A DNA stretch of 64,000 nucleotides from a virus: IMG/VR virus record IMGVR_UViG_3300033997_000220, positions 1 through 64,000 of that record. One strand, written 5' to 3'. The translations under genes were made by a program, and so were the position numbers. A model generated the notes under the pieces. It did not search any database. It was given only the letters and a program-made list of their open reading frames with translations, and had not been told where the DNA came from. Positions within the stretch are counted from its first letter, which is position 1. Every line of letters begins with the position of its first letter. This document shows positions 36,042 to 43,159 of the stretch, piece by piece.

Positions 36042-36395
36042 TTATTGCTCCTTAATTACAGCAGCTTTGAGTACCGGTTCAACTGTTAGCTTCACATCGG
36101 CCTGCGAGGCATTCTGGCCAGCCGATAGAAAAGAAGCAGCACCGCCAGCGACAATGAAGTTAGTTACGTCACTGGGTACTGGAATCACGCTAAATGTGTA
36201 CACGAAAGGAGTTTTCTTTCCTTGGTGCTCTAATTCACCGTGAAGATAGCCTAACTCAAAAACTGGTATTACCAGCGGGAGTTGAGTTTGATAGTGCACC
36301 ACTAATGATTCTTCGGGAATCCTGCGGGCGCCTATCTTTTCGTCAACCATTACGACCGCAAAACTATCAACGGTTATTTCTACCTTCTGGTTCAT
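36042..36395 (-). CDS. Small beta-rich hypothetical protein, 117 aa
   Basis: No recognised family. Begins M-N-Q-K-V-E-I-T-V; beta-strand pattern, with an Ala/Gly/Ser-rich loop (V-A-G-G-A-A-S-F-L). Start overlaps the exonuclease gene stop by ATGA, so it is coupled to it. Shares its start pattern and length class with the genes at 34825, 35123 and 37726. Confidence 0.72.
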   Translation of the reverse strand: MNQKVEITVDSFAVVMVDEKIGARRIPEESLVVHYQTQLPLVIPVFELGYLHGELEHQGKKTPFVYTFSVIPVPSDVTNFIVAGGAASFLSAGQNASQADVKLTVEPVLKAAVIKEQ

Positions 36396-37252
36396 TCTGG
36401 ATTCCCATTAGGACGCAACGCCCTTGCAAAGCCGTACACGTATGGGTTTAAGTCTTCCTGTCCGTCGGGTTGAGGTTTTAACTTAAAGCCATTGCGGAGT
36501 GCTAACTCGCGGATTTGGTCATTCGTCCACTGGAACGCCACACCAGCCGCTTTGAGTTGTCTCAAGATAAAACTCACGTACTTGATCTGGTGGAAACAAT
36601 CGTGCAGGGAGTCGTGAGGCTCTCCTTCGAAAGTTAAAGTTTTCTTCGGGTTGATTCCAAAGAGATACCCTACTTCTACGACAGTACGGACGTCGAGTTC
36701 TTTAAAGAACTTCCATGGCAGTGGTACACCAGAGACTTCAAACGCATTCGCGAGTATCCCTAAATCAAACCGAGCGCCGTTCCCCCAGAGGACGGCGTCT
36801 TTGCCGATTTCATTCAGGAACACCGCAACGAGGTGAAGCGCATCTTCTAACTCTAACCCGTTCTCTAACGTACGAGATAACGGAAGACGTGTAGTATCGG
36901 GTTGTCTTAACCACCACGCTACAGTACCACCGTTTATTTTTAAACCCGCTTTGAGTAAGCTGTCTAAACGAATCGGCACTTTTAAGAACAGACCAGACTC
37001 TCCTGTAAAGCGATTAAACTGCACTAAGGAGATCTCTACAAACGCAGCTTGTGAGCTCAGTCCTAACGTCTCGATGTCCACCATGACGTCTTTCCAGTCG
37101 AACTGTGCGACTTCTCCTTTAAGGAGCATGTGTAGCCCTTCAAAGAAGTTTTCGTGGTACCACTTGTCTGTCTTGAGTTGGATACAGACTTCGTCCTTTT
37201 GGAAGTTCCGTGTCTGTAGGTTCAAACGGGGGTGTTGGGTTGCTTCACTCAC
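36392..37252 (-). CDS. DEDDh 3'-5' exonuclease (Rv2179c-like)
   Basis: 286 residues. After a 50-residue lead, M-V-D-I-E-T-L-G gives Exo I with Asp59 and Glu61. The stretch V-A-W-W-L-R-Q follows, a hallmark of the Rv2179c-like DnaQ subfamily (DUF5051). Exo II is G-N-G-A-R-F-D-L-G, and Exo III is H-D-S-L-H-D, giving a DEDDh active site. It should remove nucleotides from the 3' end of DNA or RNA; the subfamily is thought to act on RNA. Residues 255-286 are an extra tail. GTG start with AGGAG eight bases upstream, overlapping the upstream gene's stop. Confidence 0.85.
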   Translation of the reverse strand: MSEATQHPRLNLQTRNFQKDEVCIQLKTDKWYHENFFEGLHMLLKGEVAQFDWKDVMVDIETLGLSSQAAFVEISLVQFNRFTGESGLFLKVPIRLDSLLKAGLKINGGTVAWWLRQPDTTRLPLSRTLENGLELEDALHLVAVFLNEIGKDAVLWGNGARFDLGILANAFEVSGVPLPWKFFKELDVRTVVEVGYLFGINPKKTLTFEGEPHDSLHDCFHQIKYVSFILRQLKAAGVAFQWTNDQIRELALRNGFKLKPQPDGQEDLNPYVYGFARALRPNGNPE

Positions 37253-37724
37253 GGGTGGTCTCCTGTATAGGTTTTAACACTACTGGGCTGAATTTAATCA
37301 GTCGAGTAGCTTTATTTTCATAGAGCTCCGTGTCAAGTAACAACACGAACGAACCATCGGTTTGTTTTGCAAGTACCGCCTGAAAAGGAGAGAAGGACTC
37401 CCCTTTCAAGATCTTACTTTTCGAATAACCGATAAGTGCTCCCATGGCGGTAGCGGACAAAGTGAAACACGTGTGGTTGAATGGAGTGAGGCCAAACCGA
37501 GGAATAGCAGCTTGAACAAACTCTTTGACTAAACCATCGGCTGTGTCGGTCTCTTCGTACTCTAAAGCAACGGTTTCTTTCAGCTGAATATCGTGGTCTC
37601 CTACTAAAGGGGTAACGAACACCCCTTGATACACGAAGGGTTGGTCTTCTTCAAGTAACCGACGACGAAGCATATCCGCTTCGCTAAAGTCTTTGTTCTT
37701 AGTGATGGATACGACGTTGTCCAT
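37245..37724 (-). CDS. Hypothetical protein, 159 aa
   Basis: No recognised family. Starts M-D-N-V-V-S-I-T-K; mixed alpha/beta with an acidic loop (E-Y-E-E-T-D-T-A-D). The ATG at 37724 is preferred because GGAGG lies nine bases before it and directly follows the previous gene's stop; an upstream start adds 12 residues. Coupled with the exonuclease gene. Confidence 0.74.
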   Translation of the reverse strand: MDNVVSITKNKDFSEADMLRRRLLEEDQPFVYQGVFVTPLVGDHDIQLKETVALEYEETDTADGLVKEFVQAAIPRFGLTPFNHTCFTLSATAMGALIGYSKSKILKGESFSPFQAVLAKQTDGSFVLLLDTELYENKATRLIKFSPVVLKPIQETTRE

Positions 37725-37725
37725 T

Positions 37726-38079
37726 CTACTCGCCTCCGCGATAAGTGTACTCAACAGCAAGTTTGAACTTGACCTCTACGGGCACAAATTCCAACCCATC
37801 GGGCGTAGCGATTGTAAATCCAAGTGGGTCGCCTACCCATTCTAAAAATAAACTACCTGTCCATTTATTGGCTTTGATCATCAACGTGGGATCACAAAAA
37901 CACAACTGGACGTTGTAAAGTCCAGTGACTCGTAAACTTACGGCTTGGTGATCCGACCACCCTTGAGTGAATAACTCTAGAGAAAGATCTAGAGGAGTCC
38001 CATCGAGCATACAGACAGCGAGGTCAGTGATTTGTGCATGTGCTGCGGTTACTTTCAGATCGGTAATTTTGATGTTCAT
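37726..38079 (-). CDS. Small beta-rich hypothetical protein, 117 aa
   Basis: No recognised family. Starts M-N-I-K-I-T-D-L; alternating strands with Y-N-V-Q-L-C-F-C-D in the centre. Its ribosome-binding site is a run of nine Gs (AAAGGGGGGGGGTTTAA), an unusual, slippage-prone sequence. Shares its start pattern with other genes of unit B. Confidence 0.72.
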   Translation of the reverse strand: MNIKITDLKVTAAHAQITDLAVCMLDGTPLDLSLELFTQGWSDHQAVSLRVTGLYNVQLCFCDPTLMIKANKWTGSLFLEWVGDPLGFTIATPDGLEFVPVEVKFKLAVEYTYRGGE

Positions 38080-38099
38080 TTAAACCCCCCCCCTTTGGA

Positions 38100-38627
38100 T
38101 CACCAACGATCGGCTATGCTTTTGACCATGACTAACCACTGTTTACGGTACGTTTGTGAAACGATTTGATACGCCAAACGTTCATAATACTTCGGTTTAT
38201 CTGTAGAAAGAAACACGGTATCAAAGTGGTGTCTACAGTGGTCTTCTAAAGTCCTCACTAGCAATTTCCCTACTCCAGAACGCTGCCACTGCCACGCTAC
38301 GCAAAGTTGGTTCAACGAAACGCACTCTGCATCAAACGCACAAGGACTGGCGTTAAGAAAGCCGATCAATACCCCATTGTCAACGTACACCCCAAGCGTT
38401 ACACTTTTAGGACGAGTTAGGTCTTCTAGAAAGCGATCAAAGTACTCATTAGCTACAGCACGATTAGTGAGTGTCGTTTGGTGTGCGCCTAGAAAGATTT
38501 CTACAACGCGTTGATGGTCTGTTCCTTCTATGACAGCCACGTAACAGGACGTTGTGTCCGTATCCCGTAAGACGTGCTGAGTTTGGTGCGCGTCGCTCAT
38601 TAGGTCCTTCAGTTCAGGTGTGCTCAT
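38100..38627 (-). CDS. GNAT-family N-acetyltransferase
   Basis: 175 residues. The acetyl-CoA-binding motif A is Q-R-S-G-V-G-K-L-L-V at about 115-124, after strand L-N-Q-L-C-V-A-W. A Tyr (K-Y-Y-E-R-L-A-Y) near the C-terminus fits the usual general acid. It would transfer an acetyl group to a host or phage protein or small molecule; phage GNATs may modify host RNA polymerase or defence targets, but the substrate cannot be read from the sequence. Coupled to the AlpA-like gene by ATGA. Confidence 0.82.
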   Translation of the reverse strand: MSTPELKDLMSDAHQTQHVLRDTDTTSCYVAVIEGTDHQRVVEIFLGAHQTTLTNRAVANEYFDRFLEDLTRPKSVTLGVYVDNGVLIGFLNASPCAFDAECVSLNQLCVAWQWQRSGVGKLLVRTLEDHCRHHFDTVFLSTDKPKYYERLAYQIVSQTYRKQWLVMVKSIADRW

Positions 38628-38896
38628 GTTGGTTCCTTTTCTGGTTCAGAAAGTGACTTTAGCCAGTTGATGAATTTCTCACGCTCCCATCTCGGACTTC
38701 CTCCCAATTTAAAATCTGGGAGAGGCACTGCCGTAATATTCCCGCGAGAGTCCCTAAGTGGCACGTAGTCAGGGTGTTCCGGAGAGTACCGCATCCTCTC
38801 CAGAGTACGACGACTAACGCTTAGAAGACGGTATATGTCAGACAGTGTTAAGTACCTCGGTATTTCCCAAGATACACCACCGGAAATAATCATCAT
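38624..38896 (-). CDS. AlpA/MerR-like helix-turn-helix protein, 90 aa
   Basis: R-Y-L-T-L-S-D-I-Y-R-L-L-S-V-S-R-R-T-L-E-R is a helix-turn-helix of the excisionase/AlpA type. It is followed by a small wing and P-R-W-E-R-E-K-F-I-N-W-L, the typical 'R-W-x-x-x-x-I-x-x-W-L' ending of the family. It probably binds DNA and regulates transcription of neighbouring early genes or a replication step. The start overlaps the previous gene by ATGA; two adjacent Met codons are possible. Confidence 0.78.
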   Translation of the reverse strand: MMIISGGVSWEIPRYLTLSDIYRLLSVSRRTLERMRYSPEHPDYVPLRDSRGNITAVPLPDFKLGGSPRWEREKFINWLKSLSEPEKEPT

Positions 38897-39198
38897 TCTA
38901 CCACCGCCTCGTATAGGTTAAAGGTAATGACCGGCTCTACGCTCCGGTCGGTTAAACGCTCGCTGATGTAACAGAACGGTCCGTTGTCTGGGTGGTCTAA
39001 CCACACCACGAGGTTGTTGTTCTCAAAGAAACTCAGCGCTTCGTAATAGTTTCCACGGCTAGGCCAGACGTGGGAGATGGGTAGTTGTGTGGACAACTGC
39101 TTCACTAACGGGTTCAGCGTTTTAAAGTGCGCTCGAAGTACCGCGTCTGTCGTAGGAGAGACGGTGGTACCGATTTTGATGTCGACGTATTCGTACAT
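38893..39198 (-). CDS. Hypothetical protein, 101 aa
   Basis: No recognised family. Contains V-V-W-L-D-H-P-D-N-G-P-F-C-Y-I-S-E-R; the same pattern recurs in the 77-residue gene at 39635 as V-V-W-V-S-T-P-N-K-P-G-H-F-C-K-Y-L-E-R, so the two appear paralogous. GAGG is nine bases before the start, between the stop of the upstream gene and the ATG. Confidence 0.72.
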   Translation of the reverse strand: MYEYVDIKIGTTVSPTTDAVLRAHFKTLNPLVKQLSTQLPISHVWPSRGNYYEALSFFENNNLVVWLDHPDNGPFCYISERLTDRSVEPVITFNLYEAVVE

Positions 39199-39201
39199 GG
39201 T

Positions 39202-39624
39202 TCAATCCTCTTCTTCCCAATCGATGCAAGCGGTCGCTACACGAACCGATTCATCGCCACTGTATGGGGTGACCAATGAACACTGCAACCACACCCGGTC
39301 TTTAGGGGCGCAATAAGGACTATCAAAACAGACGTACGTTTGTCTCCAGGTCAACAAAGGAGCATGGCAGTTGTTCTTCACATCCATTGCTTGGGTTATT
39401 TTCCACTCAACGCGATGCTGGTGTTTGTGTTGTGGGTTGCGTGTTTCCCAAACGTTACAGACCGCAAAGAAAGTTTCTGTACCGGAATTCATTCCAATTT
39501 CAGACAATTCAACTGAGATGTGTGACGGTACCAAATACACCAGGTTCTGCGCAGCACAGGTGACTCCACAAACGGTAGTGTGCATGAGTTCCGATGGCGG
39601 TAAATCAATTTCGATTCGTTTCAT
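39202..39624 (-). CDS. Hypothetical beta-rich protein, 140 aa
   Basis: No recognised family. Several cysteines (C-G-V-T-C, N-N-C-H, S-P-Y-C), a His-rich loop (H-K-H-Q-H) and many strands. A start of GAGGAG spaced seven bases upstream is clear. Distantly resembles the small beta proteins at 34-38 kb. Confidence 0.72.
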   Translation of the reverse strand: MKRIEIDLPPSELMHTTVCGVTCAAQNLVYLVPSHISVELSEIGMNSGTETFFAVCNVWETRNPQHKHQHRVEWKITQAMDVKNNCHAPLLTWRQTYVCFDSPYCAPKDRVWLQCSLVTPYSGDESVRVATACIDWEEED

Positions 39625-39634
39625 AGTCTACTCC

Positions 39635-39868
39635 TCAGTCCCGTTCCAGGTACTTACAGAAATGTCCCGGTTTGTTCGGCGTGGATACCCATACGACCAC
39701 ACATTCCTCTTTAGGTTGTACGACGATGGGATTGTTTTTAGCGTACTCAGAATCACTCAGATCGACGTGAATACAAGCAGGTTGATCGAGCATGCTCTTT
39801 TCACCAAAAGCGCTTAGAATCAATTCTACGGCTCTTTGTGGGCAATCTTGATTTAGTACTTGGTACAT
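39635..39868 (-). CDS. Hypothetical protein, 77 aa
   Basis: No recognised family. The ATG at 39868 lies six bases after the stop of the preceding gene and has AAGGA upstream, so it is preferred to a longer reading that overlaps that gene by 70 bases. The C-terminal V-V-V-W-V-S-T-P-N-K-P-G-H-F-C-K-Y-L-E-R is shared with the gene at 38893. Confidence 0.68.
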   Translation of the reverse strand: MYQVLNQDCPQRAVELILSAFGEKSMLDQPACIHVDLSDSEYAKNNPIVVQPKEECVVVWVSTPNKPGHFCKYLERD

Positions 39869-39873
39869 ACCGT

Positions 39874-40902
39874 TTATTCCTTCTCTTTTAATCCGAATGA
39901 GTTTATAACAGGAGTGGTTTTTAACAGCTCTTGTAAACGTTCCCACTCGCCCTCTACTGTCAACGCGATGAAGTCTATCCCACCAACAGTTCTTGGTGGG
40001 GTACCCAGGAACCCAAGGAAGACAGGTTCTCTTTTAACTGGTGGTTCATCAGGAACTTTAACCTCACACGCCAATCCACCGCGATACACATAAGCGTACG
40101 TTAAGCGATCGTCAAAGTCGTCGTCTTCGTGCGCCCATACCGCTAACAGTTGTCCTTCTTCAGCTACAAGAAACGGAGAGACTAATGTAAAGAACGCTTG
40201 TAAGCAATCCGGATACACCTTCCCTTCTCTGTGTAACTCCAGTTTCTTCCGATCGACTTCCGTGGTCAGTAACTCGTAGAACCATTCTTCGTCCTTAAAG
40301 TCTTCTGAGAAAAAGAAATGTGGACGTTGGATTTGTTCTAAGTGAGTATAAGGCCAACCTAGAGACAAATCAAAAGGAACGTCCTTCTCGTAGTGGTGTT
40401 CGATTGCTTCCAGGAACTCAGGTATCCGAGGGAAGAATTTTCCCTCAGGGTCTTTGAGTTTTATCTGAACGTGTACTTTATGGCGATCGCTCATGCTGTT
40501 ATTCTCTTCGTCCTCAGACCACTCGACCTCGGCTATAATCACACGTCCCATACCCCTTGGGTAATCGACGGTAAAGTCCGATACCTGCGCGTGCACTCTA
40601 TCGCTAGGTGGCGTGTATTTATCCGACATATTCGCGTACGTCTGTTTGGACTCCACGGTCACCTCTTCCAGATTGGAAGAACGTTCACACGTAAAACGAA
40701 CCCAAAACTCATGAGGCTCGTTTACGCGGTAGGTGTTAAAGGCACCTTCGAGACAATACGTGCATGAGTCCACAGCGGTAAGTTTTGTGGGGGTGTACGT
40801 ACCTCCTTCTGGCAATAACACCGACAGTGTGCTTATGGAGAATTCTCCATGCTGTATAGTGAAATTCTTAGGTAAACGTACGTCGTATTCTTTTAGTTCC
40901 AT
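39874..40902 (-). CDS. Hypothetical protein, 342 aa
   Basis: No recognised family. The N-terminal half is beta-rich with many V/T/E residues and a C-T-Y-C pair. The C-terminal half is charged and has F-L-G-F-L-G near its end. GGAG is eight bases before the ATG. First gene of unit B, preceded by a 139-base gap that should hold its promoter. Confidence 0.74.
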   Translation of the reverse strand: MELKEYDVRLPKNFTIQHGEFSISTLSVLLPEGGTYTPTKLTAVDSCTYCLEGAFNTYRVNEPHEFWVRFTCERSSNLEEVTVESKQTYANMSDKYTPPSDRVHAQVSDFTVDYPRGMGRVIIAEVEWSEDEENNSMSDRHKVHVQIKLKDPEGKFFPRIPEFLEAIEHHYEKDVPFDLSLGWPYTHLEQIQRPHFFFSEDFKDEEWFYELLTTEVDRKKLELHREGKVYPDCLQAFFTLVSPFLVAEEGQLLAVWAHEDDDFDDRLTYAYVYRGGLACEVKVPDEPPVKREPVFLGFLGTPPRTVGGIDFIALTVEGEWERLQELLKTTPVINSFGLKEKE

Positions 40903-41041
40903 GGTACTCTCCGATGGTTCTTTAGTTTAGTTCCTAAAGATAATGTAGGTCTATAAACACTTCGATTAGTCTATGCTGTGAATTATGACACAAAAAAAGA
41001 AACGGCATACGGGGAGGGTGTGAAACCCTCCCCGCTTTGCG
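40903..41041 (-). promoter_or_regulatory. Intergenic region upstream of unit B
   Basis: A 139-base gap. It contains the terminator of unit A (41011-41033) and an AT-rich stretch with, in minus-strand sense, TTTATAGACCTACATTATC. This resembles only weakly the ATACAGGTA motif of the other units. A promoter is expected here, but its exact position is not visible. Confidence 0.35.
41011..41033 (-). terminator. Terminator of unit A
   Basis: Perfect 9-bp stem GGGGAGGGT/ACCCTCCCC with GTGAA loop and a following A7/T7 run; GCATA on the left. Confidence 0.85.
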
Positions 41042-41500
41042 TTAATGGAGCACTCTGACTTTTACTTTTTCTATCTTAAACAGAATACACGCAGTTTCGG
41101 TATCTTCGTCCACGGTTTCGATCGCCATGTAGAGTACGTCGTCTGTAGGCACGAATAACGTACAACGGACTGCTATATCTGCTTTGGCTTCACTGCAAAT
41201 ATAAAACAACGTCAGGACGCACTCTAGAACTCGATCAGGAAACGCGTTCAGCTCAAGCTCGACAAGCGCTGAGTCAATAAACTCACTTGCGATGTCTCCA
41301 AACGCATCTCCTGCGCCTCTCACGCACTCTAGACACAGCACTTCTTCCAGTGACCCTTCTGCTTCTTCTGGTGTTGTGAACACATACCCTTCTACGATGT
41401 ACTGTGTAAGCTCCCCGTTAATTAACCGCACTAAGTGTTCTTGCGTATCCCGTTGCTGTTGTGTGAGGTGTTCGGTCTCTACAGTCTCTACTATCGGCAT
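41042..41500 (-). CDS. Hypothetical acidic protein, 152 aa
   Basis: No recognised family. Highly acidic (many Glu/Asp, e.g. E-E-A-E-G-S-L-E-E-V), with five Cys and an alpha/beta pattern. Acidic small early phage proteins often mimic DNA or block host enzymes, but there is no motif to show this. GGAG is seven bases before the start. Last gene of unit A. Confidence 0.74.
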   Translation of the reverse strand: MPIVETVETEHLTQQQRDTQEHLVRLINGELTQYIVEGYVFTTPEEAEGSLEEVLCLECVRGAGDAFGDIASEFIDSALVELELNAFPDRVLECVLTLFYICSEAKADIAVRCTLFVPTDDVLYMAIETVDEDTETACILFKIEKVKVRVLH

Positions 41501-41524
41501 AGCGTACTCCTTTTTTCTTCAGAT

Positions 41525-41938
41525 TCACTGGATTACTTTGAATCCACGATCGAATATTGCTAATCTCACTAACTCTTCAATGAGCTCTGGGTCTTTCGCA
41601 CACGTGTATTTAACGACTTCTCCATCCTTTACCATGATACTTAATACCTCACGGTCTCCCATTAAGACCCTCGCGTAATGCGGAAACATCACGACTTCTA
41701 GATCCTCACGCGTACGTACACACATGGTGGATTTCCCCATACCAGGAACATCGACGATTTCATCGGAGACTTCCTTAAAACCCGCCAAATGGTTTTGTAA
41801 GTCATAGAAAAGCGGGAGCAAACGCTGTCGTTGCTCCCGCTTCATCGCTTTGTGTTTTAACCACAGATACCTTACCAAGTGTAACAGTAACACCGAACAC
41901 GCCCCTACGACAATTCCTAACAGCAAAGTTTCTGACAT
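41525..41938 (-). CDS. Single-pass membrane protein, 137 aa
   Basis: No recognised family. Membrane helix at residues 3-26 (L-L-L-G-I-V-V-G-A-C-S-V-L-L-L-H-L-V) followed by a very basic stretch (K-H-K-A-M-K-R-E-Q-R-Q-R), predicting a short outside N-terminus and a cytoplasmic C-domain. AGGAG is six bases before the ATG. Same layout as the next gene, perhaps a pair. Confidence 0.76.
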   Translation of the reverse strand: MSETLLLGIVVGACSVLLLHLVRYLWLKHKAMKREQRQRLLPLFYDLQNHLAGFKEVSDEIVDVPGMGKSTMCVRTREDLEVVMFPHYARVLMGDREVLSIMVKDGEVVKYTCAKDPELIEELVRLAIFDRGFKVIQ

Positions 41939-41948
41939 GTCTCACTCC

Positions 41949-42350
41949 TTACGCAAATGCTTTGTTGATTAATTGTTTTGCTTCTTCTACGTCACCAGTA
42001 AACACAAAGTGTGTTACTTCCGTGGTTCCGTCCTTTCCCGTGTGGTGATGGATTCTTACTAACTGTCCTCCCTGGTACGACAGTTGCACGTAGTTCTCAC
42101 ACACGTACACGGTGTAGCTTCCTTTCCCGTAGCTTGAGACTTCAAACGTACGTCCTGTCTCTCCACTGGTGACGTCTCGGGCGTACTCGTAATGAAACCC
42201 CCAATCCGCTGGAGTGCTCAATTTGTATAAAACCTCTTCTACGTAAGGCTTGTGGCGATTTTGTTCTCTTTGTTCTAGATCTGCCAACCAGCCTATTAAC
42301 AGCAGGCCAGCGAACACCGTCAACACAACGTAGATCGTATTCTCATTCAT
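41949..42350 (-). CDS. Single-pass membrane protein, 133 aa
   Basis: No recognised family. N-terminal membrane helix (residues 5-23, Y-V-V-L-T-V-F-A-G-L-L-L-I-G-W) then a charged linker and a beta-rich domain containing H-H-H-T-G. Same N-anchor/C-domain layout as the preceding gene. GAGGAG precedes the ATG. Confidence 0.76.
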   Translation of the reverse strand: MNENTIYVVLTVFAGLLLIGWLADLEQREQNRHKPYVEEVLYKLSTPADWGFHYEYARDVTSGETGRTFEVSSYGKGSYTVYVCENYVQLSYQGGQLVRIHHHTGKDGTTEVTHFVFTGDVEEAKQLINKAFA

Positions 42351-42360
42351 TTCTCTCTCC

Positions 42361-43065
42361 TCAGTTTTTTGTTTGTACGTAACGGTCTAACAGTTCCCAA
42401 TTCAATGGCGTATACAAAGGTTCTATTTGTAACCCTTCTTTACTGAACGTGAGTACCTGCCCTTTGTGTTTCTCTATCAGCCCTAATTCGGCTTTCCCTA
42501 GTATCCGGTGTTCCTTTTTATACACCGAGTATTTCTTCCATCGAGCTTGCATTTTCTTTTTATCTCTGGTGTCCTTAAAGTCTCCAGCAAAGAAGCTCTG
42601 GAATAAACCCAACTTTGCTGTAGGTAAACCACACACCCGCACCACGGCTTCTGACTGTTGGACAAAGACTTGATCTACAGCCTGTTCTTTTAACGCCTCG
42701 AGGTGTTCTACTAATTGTCCTTCTGCGTCTTTAAAAACCTTCAGTACTTTCCCTACCGTAACACGCTCCCCTACGGTTTCTGTTAAACGTTTCGCTAGAC
42801 TCCCCATGCGTTTATACAACAATGAAACGTCCTCCACCAACAAGTGTTCAAAGAACGCAACCTGCGAGCAGCTAGACGTATTCCCAAACGACTGCGTGTA
42901 CGTAAGGTCTGGGTGATACAACACTTGTAGACAGGCAGATATTTCTTTTGGGGAGATTCCTAATTCTACTTTCATGTATTTACGGATCTGTTTGTTCAGT
43001 AACTTATCGAATACCACGACTGGTTCTTTATGACTGTAGTCTCCGTATTTCATCACTCTACGCAT
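42361..43065 (-). CDS. Hypothetical basic protein, 234 aa
   Basis: No recognised family. Basic and helical throughout (e.g. R-D-K-K-K-M-Q-A-R-W-K-K-Y-S), likely to bind nucleic acid or a nucleoprotein. AAAGG is present 11 bases before the ATG; a second in-frame Met follows four residues later. First gene of unit A, transcribed away from the structured region at 43.1-43.6 kb, with candidate promoter motifs at 43094-43116. Confidence 0.74.
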   Translation of the reverse strand: MRRVMKYGDYSHKEPVVVFDKLLNKQIRKYMKVELGISPKEISACLQVLYHPDLTYTQSFGNTSSCSQVAFFEHLLVEDVSLLYKRMGSLAKRLTETVGERVTVGKVLKVFKDAEGQLVEHLEALKEQAVDQVFVQQSEAVVRVCGLPTAKLGLFQSFFAGDFKDTRDKKKMQARWKKYSVYKKEHRILGKAELGLIEKHKGQVLTFSKEGLQIEPLYTPLNWELLDRYVQTKN

Positions 43066-43138
43066 GGTACGTATACCTTTGATTGATTGTCTCTACCTGT
43101 ATATTAAATACCTGTAATTCTTTCCAGACCGCATAGAC
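43066..43138 (-). promoter_or_regulatory. Candidate early promoter of unit A (two ACAGGTA copies)
   Basis: In minus-strand sense the sequence is ATTACAGGTATTTAATATACAGGTAGAGACAATC: two ACAGGTA copies 15 bases apart, at 43109-43116 and 43094-43102. The second is shared with the gap upstream of unit C, including flanking A/T and a downstream ATC. It may be an early promoter or repressor site; phiKZ early promoters are AT-rich with TATATTAC, so the motif would be a relative, not identical. Confidence 0.5.
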
Positions 43139-43159
43139 GGGAGGGGTGTGTCCCCTCCC
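43139..43159 (-). terminator. Hairpin, first in structured array
   Basis: Perfect 8-bp stem GGGAGGGG/CCCCTCCC with TGTGT loop; same style as the genome's terminators and flanked on the left by GCATA. With no gene between it and 43585 to terminate, it may stop transcripts that enter from the right or left. Confidence 0.6.
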
